Origin: Sinorhizobium fredii USDA 257
GTDB taxonomy: Bacteria > Pseudomonadota > Alphaproteobacteria > Rhizobiales > Rhizobiaceae
Length of the DNA stretch: 64,000 nt
Reading direction: 5' to 3'
Assembly (NCBI RefSeq): GCF_000265205.3
Contig: NC_018000.1
Span: forward strand, 2,046,001 to 2,110,000
In this document: piece by piece, positions 25,323 through 34,499 of the stretch
Layout of the letters: every line of letters starts with the position of its first letter
How positions within the stretch are numbered: position 1 is the first letter of the stretch
Program-made: the position numbers and the translations under genes
The notes under the pieces: model-generated
The model's input: the letters and a program-made list of their open reading frames with translations, nothing else
What the model was told of the DNA's origin: nothing
The model's database searches: none

Positions 25323-25904
25323 GTTTGGGTAAGGGGCGACTAATTGGACAGGATGCGGATTCACACGTCATCAAGCCAGGCCAGGTGAAGGTGTGCTCTT
25401 CCAGTCGCTTATAGGCCATCACCATGCCGCTGCCGTCCCAGTAGATCAGCCTTAACCGGTCCGCCTTGCGTGATCGGAACACGAATACTGTTCCGGTGAA
25501 CGGGTCCTTGCGCAGCTCGTTCTTCACCAGCGCCGCCAACCCGTCATGGCCTTTGCGGAAGTCCACCGGCTTCGTCGCCACCATGATCCGAACGCGGTTC
25601 GACGGAAAGATCATGCCGAGACCGCTAACGCACGCGCGATGGCTTCGGCGGCGCTTCGCTCGTCCGCCGTTGGGGCCGCATCGGCACTCGCGGCAAGGAG
25701 CGCGTTGATCTGTTCGAGGACGAGCGGCAAGCTATCGGACACTTCCTTCTCTTGGCTCGCCAGAAGCGAGCGCGCGGTTACAGGCCTCAACCACGCCTTT
25801 GAGCTTCCAAGTGTCGAAGCTTCTCCGTCATGCAATGGAAGCGAAAGCCCAGAGTATCGTTTCTGGTTCGGGCTTTTCCTGAAGCTGATGAAGCGCGAGC
25901 ACAT
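25323..25904 (-). pseudogene. IS66 family remnant (orf1 end and truncated tnpB)
   Basis: The minus strand at 25285-25614 starts MIFPSNRVRIMVATKPVDFR, KGHDGLAALVKNEL…FVFRSRKADRLRLIYWDGSG, a typical IS66 TnpB, but similarity stops after YKRLEEHTFTWP at about 25380. The preceding frame (25611-25800, …ERSAAEAIARALAVSA) overlaps its start as orf1 does in IS66 elements. The large transposase tnpC and both element ends are missing. It is distinct from the complete IS66 at 57786. Confidence 0.75.
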
Positions 25905-26227
25905 AGGCTGGGCTTGAGGCTCACGTGTCGGCTAACTGAGGAATGCTTCAGCGGGGGTTCGCGGCAGGCCAGGCATATTCCCGATAGAAGGTGCGCAGCC
26001 ACGTGCAGGATCGACTCGATGAGTCTGCCGACCGATTTCATTGTAGAGCTGATCAGGGCGGCAAACGAGGTCGATCGCCTGACGGACTAGAGATAAGCAG
26101 ACTCTTTGATCGCTTCATAGACGCTGTCCGCGACATGCGCGAGCAGACTGGCAGCGTAGGAACCGCCATAGTGCACGGGCCTTCTAATCGATCTGCGGAC
26201 ACGCTGGGCCGATCGTTGGGTTGTTCG
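25905..26227. other. Gene-free stretch
   Basis: About 320 bp between the IS66 remnant and the patatin gene; nothing recognisable. Confidence 0.45.
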
Positions 26228-27184
26228 CTAGCGCGGCCACAGCGATCGGCCGTCGAAGAACCAAGCTGCGCGTTCCTGCCCGTTTAGCAGCAGGCGCTCG
26301 ATCATCGACCTGGAGCGGTCCAGCTTTGAGGGATAGTCTAGGTCACCCTCGAGTTCGACGACTCGGATGTTGATAGTTTTGTAGCGTGCGCCGAGCGATG
26401 GATACTCGGCGAGCAGCTCATTGATTTTCGTAATGAAATACAATTCCTGACTGAGCGCCAGGTTGCCAGACAGCTCATTGCGGCGATCGATGATCTCTGG
26501 CATCGCCCGTGGCTCGTGTTTCCGCTGCTGTGGGTTGATCTGCACTACCCAGATTTCGTCGGGTCGCTCCGGCAATTCGGTGAATTCGCGCACAGGCGGA
26601 TTGCGGCTGAATAGCCCATCCCAGAAGAGAGTGCCGTGAGCCTGCACGGCACGGAAGAGCGGAGGAACCGCGGCCGAAGCGAGCAGCTCATCATAGGTCA
26701 AGCTCTCGCCTTCAAATGCCACGCCCAAGCCGCGAATGATGTCCGTAGCCCCAATCAGGAGCTTCGGCGTCGCGCGACTATGCGGCTCGCTTGGCAACGA
26801 CGCAAGGTCGAGGTGACGACTGAGAAGCTCGCGCAGCCGCGGCTCGGCCACAGGACTATAGAAGTAAGGGCTGATCTCGGCGCTGACCGGGAGACGCGCC
26901 GACGACACCGCCCAGAAATTGGCCACCGCATCAAGGATGTCATGCACCTCGAGGTCACGCCAAAAATCCATCAGCCGGCGCCCAGCCTCGTCCGCCCCAC
27001 TGCGGATCAAGCCGGACCACACCAACGCGGCGCACATCGCGCCGCCGGACGTCCCACTCAAGGCAATGAGCTGATAACGATCACGAAACTCAGGCGCCAG
27101 TAGGCCACTCAGCACGCCGGCCGCAAAGGCAGCATGGCTACCTCCTCCTTGGCAGGCTATTGCGATTTTAGGAGCCAGCGACAT
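26228..27184 (-). CDS. Patatin-like phospholipase
   Basis: 318 residues from the ATG at 27184. It has the whole patatin active site: the oxyanion glycine loop ACQGGGSHAAFAAGVL near the start, the nucleophile elbow ALSGTSGGAMCA (GxSxG) near residue 50, and the Asp of the Ser-Asp dyad in FWDGLFSRNPPVREF near 205. Members hydrolyse membrane phospholipids or esters. The protein lacks a signal peptide, so it acts inside the cell or is secreted by another route. A C-terminal helical part (YFITKINELLAEYPSLG) is typical of the bacterial branch. No EcfG site was found upstream. Confidence 0.88.
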   Translation of the reverse strand: MSLAPKIAIACQGGGSHAAFAAGVLSGLLAPEFRDRYQLIALSGTSGGAMCAALVWSGLIRSGADEAGRRLMDFWRDLEVHDILDAVANFWAVSSARLPVSAEISPYFYSPVAEPRLRELLSRHLDLASLPSEPHSRATPKLLIGATDIIRGLGVAFEGESLTYDELLASAAVPPLFRAVQAHGTLFWDGLFSRNPPVREFTELPERPDEIWVVQINPQQRKHEPRAMPEIIDRRNELSGNLALSQELYFITKINELLAEYPSLGARYKTINIRVVELEGDLDYPSKLDRSRSMIERLLLNGQERAAWFFDGRSLWPR

Positions 27185-27339
27185 GAGAATCACAACTCTC
27201 GTTACGTTCGTTAACTTACGTGCCCGCGATAGTAGCGGCGGTGCTTGTCGAAGACTAGATCACAGCCTATTCAATTCGCTCGTTCGGCGATTCTGTCTGC
27301 GCCTAAACCAAAGGTAGGGCCCCCGCCGAACTCATCGAT

Positions 27340-27800
27340 GTCAAAGATTCCGCCGGCTGGTCTCGGTGGCACTGGCCAACAAGACAGCGCGTATTGCCTG
27401 GGCATTGCTGGCGCGCAACCAAGCCTATGTCGCTTGCGCTGGCGCCACATAACAGGATCTTCCGTTCGGCAATACGGAGTAGCAAGCTGGACGGTAGGTA
27501 GCGAGGGGTGATGAGATGTGATGGCAAAACCGGTCGAACCGGGGATTGGATTAATCCGAGATTCTCAAGGCGCATCGAGCGCGCTAATTTGATTGGAACC
27601 CGATCCGCGGACTTCATCAGGGCCTGCGGCCATATGCGCCGCCTTGCGAAGGCCAGACACATGGCTTGCACCCGACCAGCGGCATCACAGATTTTCTCTC
27701 TTGCAACAAACGGCCGCTCCACACATGAGAACCGAGGGCTCAGATTCTCCAATTAAATGCCACTGCCTGCATGAACTGCAGCATTCTCACATTTACGTGC
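27340..27800 (+). pseudogene. IS110 family remnant (transposase tail and 3' flank)
   Basis: The plus strand near 27362 encodes VALANKTARIAWALLARNQA, the characteristic C-terminal motif of IS110/IS1111 transposases. The next 350 bp resemble the non-coding 3' part of such elements in rhizobia. The rest of the transposase is absent. The 21-bp repeat at 27790 marks the right side. Confidence 0.6.
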
Positions 27801-27810
27801 CAAGCGACAC
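27790..27810. repeat. 21-bp repeat, second copy
   Basis: Identical to 5151-5171, which lies beside the ISL3 element. Confidence 0.6.
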
Positions 27811-27986
27811 TTCTCTCCTTGGGTACGGGGATTAGGAGCATGGCTTCCTCCTGGTCACATGTATGAGCAACCGCTAAGGAGCAACCTTGTTCCAGCCGTC
27901 GACGCCCACGCTGAGGGGTGCTTGGCTCGCCAAGATCGGCGAGCGCATATCTAAATTGCGGCCAAGCTCCTCCAAAGAAAAAACAC

Positions 27987-28011
27987 GGAACATTTTTCGG
28001 TGCTGAGCATT
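27987..28011 (+). promoter_or_regulatory. Near-consensus EcfG promoter, DUF3606/DUF892 unit
   Basis: GGAAC, 16 bases, CATT: perfect -35 box, one mismatch in the -10 box. It lies 98 bp before the first gene of the unit. Confidence 0.4.
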
Positions 28012-28108
28012 ATGGGACCACCAGGGCTAGCCTTTCGATCGGCGCGTCCGCTTTTTTGGGCGGGCGCTTTTTCATCGCGAGCGCTCAGCTCAATGCAGAG
28101 AACAATCC

Positions 28109-28312
28109 ATGTCCAATCTTGCAAAGACGCCTCGCCAGTCGAGATACCAGTCAGGCGTGCATTACGACTTGGCGGAGTTCATGGCTGCTTACAATTTGAC
28201 CCCGCCGGAGGCCCGCGACCTGTTCGCGCGTTTTGGTCCGTCAAAGTGCGAACTAGACTTATTGATGAAGGCGAAGCGAGCATGGGAGGACGGGAAAAAA
28301 ATCCGTCAATGA
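28109..28312 (+). CDS. Small DUF3606-like protein
   Basis: 67 residues, MSNLAKTPRQSRYQSGVHYD…, with LAEFMAAYNLTPPEARDLFA and RFGPSKCELDLLMKAKRA. This resembles DUF3606 proteins, where a helix-turn-helix-like pair precedes a short lysine-rich tail. Their function is unknown, but they are common among EcfG-controlled genes of rhizobia. It precedes the DUF892 gene by 59 bp on the same strand, so one stress-induced transcript is likely. Confidence 0.65.
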   Translation: MSNLAKTPRQSRYQSGVHYDLAEFMAAYNLTPPEARDLFARFGPSKCELDLLMKAKRAWEDGKKIRQ

Positions 28313-28371
28313 AGTAAGCGGAGTCGATGTGTGTTCGGCTGTCGCAGGAACAACCGAATGGGAGAATGAAG

Positions 28372-28866
28372 ATGGCAAAGTCCCCGAAAGACCTCAATGA
28401 TCTTTTTCACGAGACGCTAAAGGACATCTACTACGCCGAGCGGCAACTGCTGAAGGCCTTGCCGAAGATGGCGCGAAGCGCCCAGTCCGCGGAACTCAAG
28501 ACCGCCTTCGAGAAGCATCGCGACGAGACCGAGACACACGTCGAGCGACTGAACCAGGTGTTCGAAATCATCGGCAAACCCGCGAAGGGCAAGACCTGCG
28601 ACGCAATCATCGGCATCGTCGACGAGGGCAAGGAGACGATAGAGGAATTCAAGGACACGGTCGCCCTTGACGCGGGGCTAATCTCGGCTGCCCAGGCGGC
28701 GGAACACTACGAGATCAGCCGCTACGGAACGCTGGTGACCTGGGCAAAGACACTTGGCCTCAACGATGCGGCCACTCTGCTGGCTCAGACCCTGGCCGAA
28801 GAAGAGAACACCGACAAGCTGCTCACCAAGCTAGCCGTCGCCAGTGCCAACGTAAAGGCCGCCTGA
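28372..28866 (+). CDS. DUF892 ferritin-like protein (YciE/YciF family)
   Basis: 164 residues forming a four-helix bundle. The carboxylate/histidine ligands of a di-iron site appear in LKDIYYAERQLL, EKHRDETETHVERL, QAAEHYEISRYGTL and LAEEENTDKLL. The ATG at 28372 has GGAG seven bases before it and is better than the one at 28366. YciF-type proteins are induced by osmotic and oxidative stress; iron binding is likely, but the reaction is not known. It is the second gene after the DUF3606-like gene. A 9-bp-arm hairpin follows. Confidence 0.9.
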   Translation: MAKSPKDLNDLFHETLKDIYYAERQLLKALPKMARSAQSAELKTAFEKHRDETETHVERLNQVFEIIGKPAKGKTCDAIIGIVDEGKETIEEFKDTVALDAGLISAAQAAEHYEISRYGTLVTWAKTLGLNDAATLLAQTLAEEENTDKLLTKLAVASANVKAA

Positions 28867-28881
28867 CGACTTCGAAAGGCT

Positions 28882-28904
28882 GGACCTGCCGAATAGGCAG
28901 GTCC
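28882..28904 (+). terminator. Hairpin after the DUF892 gene
   Basis: GGACCTGCC and GGCAGGTCC around GAATA, 15 bp past the stop codon. There is no T-run after it, so it is either a weak terminator or an mRNA-stabilising hairpin. Confidence 0.5.
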
Positions 28905-29144
28905 CAAATGCTGCTCTGCGAATTCCTTCTTAAATCTACTGAGCTCCAGCTTCATCCGTAAGCGTAGCGCAATCGCCGCGTGCCGACGGCATGCCGTCCC
29001 GAACAGACTGGCGGGACGATCTGGCAACCTCTTCGAGGCAGCGACTGTCTGATCCCTTTCGGCAGCAAGCCGGGCGGCGCGCGGCCACGGTCCACGCATC
29101 ATCTACCATAGACTCGCCAAAATCAGTTTGCCGTGCGCCGAGCG

Positions 29145-30308
29145 CTACACCGTGCGAGATCGAAAAAACCGGCGAAAGTTCAGGAAAAATGTCAGGGAAG
29201 TCCATGCGGCCCCGAAGAGCCAACCAAGGGCCAGTGCGATTGCGGCGACAATCTCCAACAGCAGGTCCCCGAGCCGGATCGCTCCTTTGCCAAACAGCCG
29301 TATGACGCCGGCCGTCTGATCTCCCATCCCTTTTGCCAGAGACTCGAAACGGCGAAGCTCGGCAGGACTGTCGGCCCGTTCGATGACTTTGAATACCGAG
29401 CGGATACCCGCCCTCTTTTGGATGCCGCTTATGCTCGAGGAAGCGATCCGAAGCTCGTCGATTGCGGCCGGCATTAACACGCCGTGGAACTGCCTGCGGA
29501 TCGCAGAGGTGTCAATCGGCCAGGCTTCCTTCACAGCCCCGTCAAGCTTCGAGAAATCGAGTTTCCTAACGTCGTCGATTGTAAGACCCGATACCGCGCT
29601 CGTCAGACGCGGCAGGCCGGAGAAAGAGACCTTCGGCGCCGGCATCGTCGTCAGGCCCTTCTTCAAGGCACCAACGTCAATGGCGTCGCCGGCCGACCGC
29701 ACGAGGCGGTCCGCCAGCTTGCTACTCAGCTTGCGCGCCTTATTGGCGTTCTTCAGGACTGACGCTCCGGCATCGAACGCGCCTGTGCCTGGAGCGAGCA
29801 TTGCAATTCCAAACAGGGAGGCGCCGAGAGTGAAACGGTCGTAATCGTCGCCGACGAGAAGCTTGCTGCCCTCCGTATAGGTGTCACGGACGTCGCCGAA
29901 AACGAAATAGTCGGCTGCGACTGCACCGAAGATGCTGGGTATCGAATCGACTTCACCGGAGATGAAGCCTTGGGCGAACCCCGTCGAATTCCGCCATACT
30001 GCGTCGGTCATCGGTTCAACGGTCGAGGCAATGACCTCGGGCGGAATGCGATGGCCGAGTTCCTGTCCGATCCTAACCAGATCCGCGGCATCGGAAAATT
30101 CGTCCGCTGCAATGGCGGCCCGGATTTCATTCACGAGCACTCCTGTTGAAAGGCGCTGCAGCCGGTAACGCGTGATGCTTTCTGGTTCGTGGTAGACTAT
30201 CAGTGGCAATGCGCCCGCGAAGGGCGACGCGTAAAAGGCGATCATCGACCCAGTGAGAACTGTCGCCGACACCGCCAGACGTACTGCAGAATGGAGTCGA
30301 CGGAGCAT
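29145..30308 (-). CDS. Large hypothetical membrane protein
   Basis: 387 residues from the ATG at 30308 (a GTG at 30317 is the alternative). One N-terminal hydrophobic helix (AVRLAVSATVLTGSMIAFYA) is followed by a long soluble region with IPPEVIASTVEPMTDAVWRN, VAADYFVFGDVRDTYTEGSK and a glycine-rich stretch FGIAMLAPGTGAFDAGASVL. Two hydrophobic helices come at the end (LGDLLLEIVAAIALALGWLF, TSLTFFLNF) with a basic tail. I recognise no domain. The central part could insert into or lie on the membrane. It is intact and well coded, so it is likely a real but uncharacterised family. Confidence 0.7.
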   Translation of the reverse strand: MLRRLHSAVRLAVSATVLTGSMIAFYASPFAGALPLIVYHEPESITRYRLQRLSTGVLVNEIRAAIAADEFSDAADLVRIGQELGHRIPPEVIASTVEPMTDAVWRNSTGFAQGFISGEVDSIPSIFGAVAADYFVFGDVRDTYTEGSKLLVGDDYDRFTLGASLFGIAMLAPGTGAFDAGASVLKNANKARKLSSKLADRLVRSAGDAIDVGALKKGLTTMPAPKVSFSGLPRLTSAVSGLTIDDVRKLDFSKLDGAVKEAWPIDTSAIRRQFHGVLMPAAIDELRIASSSISGIQKRAGIRSVFKVIERADSPAELRRFESLAKGMGDQTAGVIRLFGKGAIRLGDLLLEIVAAIALALGWLFGAAWTSLTFFLNFRRFFRSRTV

Positions 30309-30658
30309 CTGAAGCACCGTTCGCCCGCTGTTCGCGAACGAGTTTGAGTCGAGCCATCACCATACCCTCAGCACCCCGCACTGTGATAGCTGATCGCAGT
30401 TCAAGTGTTGTTACACGATGGCAACCGAGCAGAAACGACGGCTAAATCGGCGGCCACCGGTCGCAGTTCGCAGCCCGGCTCGTGCAAGATTTGATTGCCC
30501 GCCTCGAGGGAAGCTCGAAGGCGTCGCGCCGTATGCGCTCGCCAACGCGGACCGGCTTTGGAAAAGGCCTCGGTATCATCGGAGAGCCGAAGTGTAGAGC
30601 GACAATCTGGCTGAGATCACGTATTGCCGCACGTAACGATGCTCCCCGATATTCGTAC
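30309..30658. other. Gene-free stretch
   Basis: About 350 bp between the membrane protein and the IS end at 30659. No gene or strong signal seen. Confidence 0.45.
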
Positions 30659-32326
30659 GTTGCCTCATTCATTTTGCTCCCGGGTTGGGGCGAAGGAGGC
30701 CGGGCGCGGAGATGGCAGGGGTTTCGCAGCGCCTGGCCTCCTTCGCGAGCGCCACGGCACCTCAGTGCGGCCTTGCGATTTGGTGGATCGGCGGCTCCTT
30801 GTTCAAGGTGCCAAACAGCAACGCGTCCGCCTGTTCGCTACGCCAGACCTTCAGCCGGCGCTGAAGTGTTCGAAGCAGCTTGTCGGGGTAATCGCCGGGA
30901 TACTCGGCCTGCAGACGTGACAGAAGTTCACTGCCGGTTCGCCATGGTTCGGCTTCGAACCAACTTCGCAAGTCGGCGGTCGCCTTGACGAGAGGGTCAG
31001 GACGCCGCCGTCCTCTTTTGGCCTTTACAATCGGACGATCCGTCGGCCGGGTAGCTCCGTCCTTCCAGGCCGTCCGCAAACTCGCGAGGAAAAGGTCGAT
31101 CGGCTGAGCTACCCCGTCAGTGCGCATGGCCGGCGGCGTGTCGGCAAGCGCAGCGAGTCGCTCCTGTAGGGCGCGAATATCGCGCAATAGCAGGACAGGA
31201 TCGAGCCCTGCGTAGATTTCCTGCAGACGGGAGCGGACTGCATCTGACGTGCGAGCGTCGGCAATCAGACGCTGATGCGGCGTGGCTGGCGGACTATACG
31301 TCTTGCGCACACGAGCGCCGTCGCGCTGCTTCGCGATCAATTTGAATGATGGCTGAAAGAAGTTTACGAACAGCCGTGCTGATCGGTAGAGCTTCGCTAG
31401 CAGCGTGGCGGCCTCCAGTCCCTCGAACCGACGATATCCAACCATCCTGCGCACGACGGCGCCATTCTTCTGCTCGACAAAGGCCTGGTCGTTCTTGCGG
31501 TAGGGGCGGCAGCGCGTGAAGACAATGTTGGCGGCGTCACAATAGGCCTTCAACGTCTCGTTCATGAAGACGGTGTCGTTGTCCGTATCCAGGCCGAGAA
31601 GCGCGAAGGGCAGTTGCTTGCGCAATTCTGTGAGCACACTGCTCAACAGTGTCTGTTCGCGAACCAGCAGCGGCGCACATTCCGTCCAGCCAGTCGCGAT
31701 GTCGGTGAGAACAAGGGTTTGGATGAAGCTGCCGCGAGCCGAAGGGCCGCAATGGGCGACGAGATCCGCCTCAACGAAGCCTGGCGCCGGATTGTCCCAA
31801 TCCGCCGACGTTCTAATGGGAATGCTCCGTCGCAGGGCGTGCGCCGCGGGCCGCCGTCGAGGGCGTCCCAAACCCTCTCGGATCGGTCCCAGCGTCCTGT
31901 CGATCGTGGCCGCGCTCATCGCCAGCAATTTGCCGCGGATCTCAGGCGCGAGGTTAAAATGACCGTGCCGTTCCATCGCCTCGACAAGGACGGGTAGCAA
32001 CGCCTTCAGCCGCTTCCCACAAACCCGATCAGACGCCTCCCACAGCAATATGAGCGCATTGCGTTCCGCTTCATCATAAACCCGCGGCCGCGCTCGCCGA
32101 CCTGTAGGCTCTCTCCCGTGGCGCCGCAGCAGGCGCATCGCGTGCTTGCGGTGAAAGCCCGTGATGACGACGAACTCATCCAGAATTCTCGCCTTCTCCG
32201 TTCGCGTCGAAGCACGATAACGCTCCGAAACCGCCGCCGTCAGTTCTTTCCTCGTCGCCATGCTCAGCTGTCCCATAGTCGCCCCTGTTCATACCCCTCG
32301 GTAGGGAGCAAATTATGTGAGGCAAC
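30659..32326 (-). mobile_element. Integrase-type insertion sequence (ISNCY-like), apparently complete
   Basis: A single long transposase lies between imperfect 23-bp inverted ends (30659-30681 and 32304-32326, GTTGCCTCA…TTTGCTCCC, 19 of 23 matching). The element is 1668 bp. No target duplication is obvious. Its right end is 43 bp from a truncated NUDIX gene, which it may have cut. Confidence 0.75.
30762..32276 (-). CDS. Integrase-core (DDE) transposase
   Basis: 504 residues. The N-terminal part holds helix-turn-helix motifs (ARILDEFVVITGFHRKHAMR, then LLRRHGREP). The rve/DDE core has the first Asp in FVEADLVAHCG, the second in LLGLDTDNDTVF and the Glu in KNDQAFVEQKNGAVVRRMVG. The C-terminal third (LRSWFEAEPWRTGSELLSRL) is typical of the long ISNCY/IS1202-like transposases of rhizobia. 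The frame is intact, so the element may be active. Confidence 0.85.
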   Translation of the reverse strand: MGQLSMATRKELTAAVSERYRASTRTEKARILDEFVVITGFHRKHAMRLLRRHGREPTGRRARPRVYDEAERNALILLWEASDRVCGKRLKALLPVLVEAMERHGHFNLAPEIRGKLLAMSAATIDRTLGPIREGLGRPRRRPAAHALRRSIPIRTSADWDNPAPGFVEADLVAHCGPSARGSFIQTLVLTDIATGWTECAPLLVREQTLLSSVLTELRKQLPFALLGLDTDNDTVFMNETLKAYCDAANIVFTRCRPYRKNDQAFVEQKNGAVVRRMVGYRRFEGLEAATLLAKLYRSARLFVNFFQPSFKLIAKQRDGARVRKTYSPPATPHQRLIADARTSDAVRSRLQEIYAGLDPVLLLRDIRALQERLAALADTPPAMRTDGVAQPIDLFLASLRTAWKDGATRPTDRPIVKAKRGRRRPDPLVKATADLRSWFEAEPWRTGSELLSRLQAEYPGDYPDKLLRTLQRRLKVWRSEQADALLFGTLNKEPPIHQIARPH

Positions 32327-32368
32327 GGTTGAGTATTCGGGAACAGTTTCGACGAGGCAATGCGCGTC

Positions 32369-32620
32369 TCATCTTGGTTGTCGCGCTGCACCGAAGTGAG
32401 CGAGGTCATCCGTGCGCCCGCAACAGCCCAAAAAACGACCCCACTTACCGGTATCGCGAACGCCATGTAGCTTGAGGCCGCGGTCGGCATCTCTGCGGGC
32501 CGTCCAGCGCCTGATCGCGCGCGTGATGAGCACGACTTCCATGCCGCTCGGCGCATGTCGAAGGCAGAGCGCGCCCACCTGCCGCTCTCTTGGGTATCGC
32601 TTGAATGTTTTGTAGCTCAA
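32369..32620 (-). pseudogene. NUDIX hydrolase, 5' fragment
   Basis: From a TTG at 32620 the frame reads MSYKTFKRYPRERQVGALCL, RHAPSGMEVVLIT, then RRWTARRDADRGLKLHG, matching the N-terminal strands of rhizobial NUDIX hydrolases. The Nudix box (GX5EX7REUXEEXGU) that should follow GLKLHE is absent, and the frame becomes unrelated. The IS at 30659-32326 lies just downstream and probably removed the rest. It follows the esterase pseudogene by 12 bp on the same strand. Confidence 0.65.
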
Positions 32621-32632
32621 TACGTCGATGTC

Positions 32633-33663
32633 CTAGAATACCGAGGCAGGCCGCTCCAGACCCCACAGACGCATGAGCTCGTTGGGGCCTGAAATGCCCG
32701 CGTCTAGAACGTAGGGATCAGACGCTCGGCCAGTCTTTCGCTTCGAGCTTCGTACGGGCAACCCATGTCCGAAGCCCTGTAGCGAATAGAATGACACTTG
32801 GCGTTCGCTCTTTCTGTCCCATCGCACGAGCGTGCCCCACGGCTTTTTCACCGAGCGACCCATCGCGGCTTTCATGCCGATGACATCGAGCCACTGGGAG
32901 GCAGAGGCCTCGGCGTTGCCGGGATGTACGACCCTGTCGCGGGTTCCTTGCCAAATGGAAACATGCGGCCACGTCTTCTGCACGGGGGAAACAGCCCTTA
33001 CAAAATTGCCCCAGTCAGCGGGCGACCGGGCGATGCCGGACTTCATCGCGCGCATGGCCGAGATCGCATCCCTGGCAGCCCCGTAAGGCATCCCAGCAAA
33101 TATCGCGACACCCGAAAAGAGATTGGGGTAGATCGCGAGCAAAGCTGCTGTCAGTCCGCCGCCCGCAGAAAGTCCAGCCACATAGACACGCGATCGATCG
33201 ACACGGTGACGCCTGCATGCGTGGTCAATCATTTGCCGGATCGACATGACCTCGCCGCGGTCGCGGGCGACCGCGCTTGGACGAAACCAGTTGAAGCACC
33301 GTTGCGCGTTGTTCGCCTCCCGCTGCTGCGGATAGAGGAGGAGAAAACCCGTTGAGCGGCGAGCTTGGAGAACCCGCTAGCGATATCTAAGCTCTCAGGG
33401 GTCTGCCCACATCCGTGAAGGATCACGACGAGTGCCGGCTTCGCAGGGAGCCGCCTGGGTACGAAGAGCTTCATTCCGAGGCGTCCGGGATTACTGCCAA
33501 ATCCTGTTACATCCGTGAGAATAGGTTTTGGGGCTGAGGGGCGTCGTTTTTGCTGCGGTCCGACCTTCTCCGGAAGGCGCAGCAGCGACGACTCGACGAG
33601 TCGTCGAAACTTCTTCTGGGTCTTAAGTATCCGCGAAAAGGATTTTGGGAGTCTAAATGTCAC
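32633..33663 (-). pseudogene. PHB-depolymerase-family esterase, frameshifted
   Basis: A GTG at 33663 with AAGGA upstream begins VTFRLPKSFSRILKTQKKF. The first frame carries the oxyanion motif VVILHGCGQTPESL. After FSKLAAQR near 33355 the next frame goes on with FLLLYPQQREANNAQRCFNW, then RVYVAGLSAGGGLTAALLA (nucleophile Ser), the Asp region WQGTRDRVVHPGNA and the His in GFGHGLPV. A one-base change joins both halves into an LpqC/PhaZ-like protein. Members cleave polyhydroxybutyrate oligomers or esters. Inactive as written. Confidence 0.82.
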
Positions 33664-33870
33664 TTGCACATCCTTGTGTTGACGTCCTCGACGCTCTCCC
33701 GCGGCAAGCGCCGCCATCAAAGACAATATCCTACTTAAAGGCCTCGGAGCGGAGGCGCTCGCCCGCGAGGCTGCCAGTACAAGAGGTGCCCGCTGGCTGG
33801 GGCCAAAAAACTCTTCCCCGATGTCGCATTCTAATAGCTGTTGGCGTGCATCCACCGCGGCTGTGACGAT

Positions 33871-33898
33871 AAAAAGCGCCCGCTGATTAAGCGGGCGC
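33871..33898 (-). terminator. Rho-independent terminator of the receiver-kinase operon
   Basis: On the minus strand GCGCCCGC-TTAATCA-GCGGGCGC is followed by TTTTTATC. It lies downstream of the response regulator that ends at 34128. Confidence 0.75.
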
Positions 33899-34127
33899 AG
33901 TCGCATGGGGCCTGTTCACTCCGCTTGGTAACGATTCTGAATCGGGTCGGTTCCATCCACTTAAGCTGGTCGTCTTTTGATGGCGCTAGCCTAGGGTGCA
34001 ATTGCAGTCCCTCGAGATCGACGGAGGTCGGGCAGCATCGGGCCAACAGGGGCCTGCCTTCATGCAGCAAAACACCGAAGGTGAATTGGGCGAGCGCGTG
34101 AGGAGAACATCCGAGTGGACATGCATT

Positions 34128-34484
34128 TCAGGATCGGACCACTTGCTCAAGTACTGCGAGCAGGCGCCGCTCCTCAGTTGGCTTGGCGACATTGGGCGCG
34201 CTTGCCATGATCTCTCCGCCGATAAGTTCCGGTTTGCTGTAAGCGCTTGCCACGACGAAGGGTACGTTCTGCGCGCGCAGCGCCTCCGCCAGCAGTGTGA
34301 CGCTCCCGTCCCGTAAGGTCACATCAAGGAGTGCCACGCTAGGTAGCTCGTCGCCCAACAGACTAAGCGCCTCCTGCACCGTTGTTACCGACCCGAGCAC
34401 CTGCCAGCCGCGCCGCTCAAGCAGCAGCTTGAGATCGATCGCGATCAGGAACTCGTCCTCCACGATAAGCACGGTCTTGCGCAT
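34128..34484 (-). CDS. Single-domain response regulator
   Basis: 118 residues: acidic pair in LIVEDEFLI, Asp54 in SVALLDVTLRDGS, switch Ser in VVASAYSKPE and Lys in NVAKPTEERR. There is no output domain. It follows the HWE kinase by 15 bp, with which it forms an operon ending at the terminator at 33871. Like the receiver at 16840, it is likely the direct target of its kinase. Confidence 0.87.
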   Translation of the reverse strand: MRKTVLIVEDEFLIAIDLKLLLERRGWQVLGSVTTVQEALSLLGDELPSVALLDVTLRDGSVTLLAEALRAQNVPFVVASAYSKPELIGGEIMASAPNVAKPTEERRLLAVLEQVVRS

Positions 34485-34499
34485 GAGACAGTCTCGATG

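Noticed and set aside
28041..28073. Possible terminator (GC-rich stem with TTTTT) before the DUF3606-like gene
   Set aside because: The arms pair poorly and it lies between the EcfG-like site and the gene, so termination there would make no sense.
30127..30381. Minus-strand frame MARLKLVREQRANGAS upstream of the large membrane protein
   Set aside because: It overlaps the start of the well-supported membrane protein in another frame and becomes low-complexity. It is probably 5' leader DNA.
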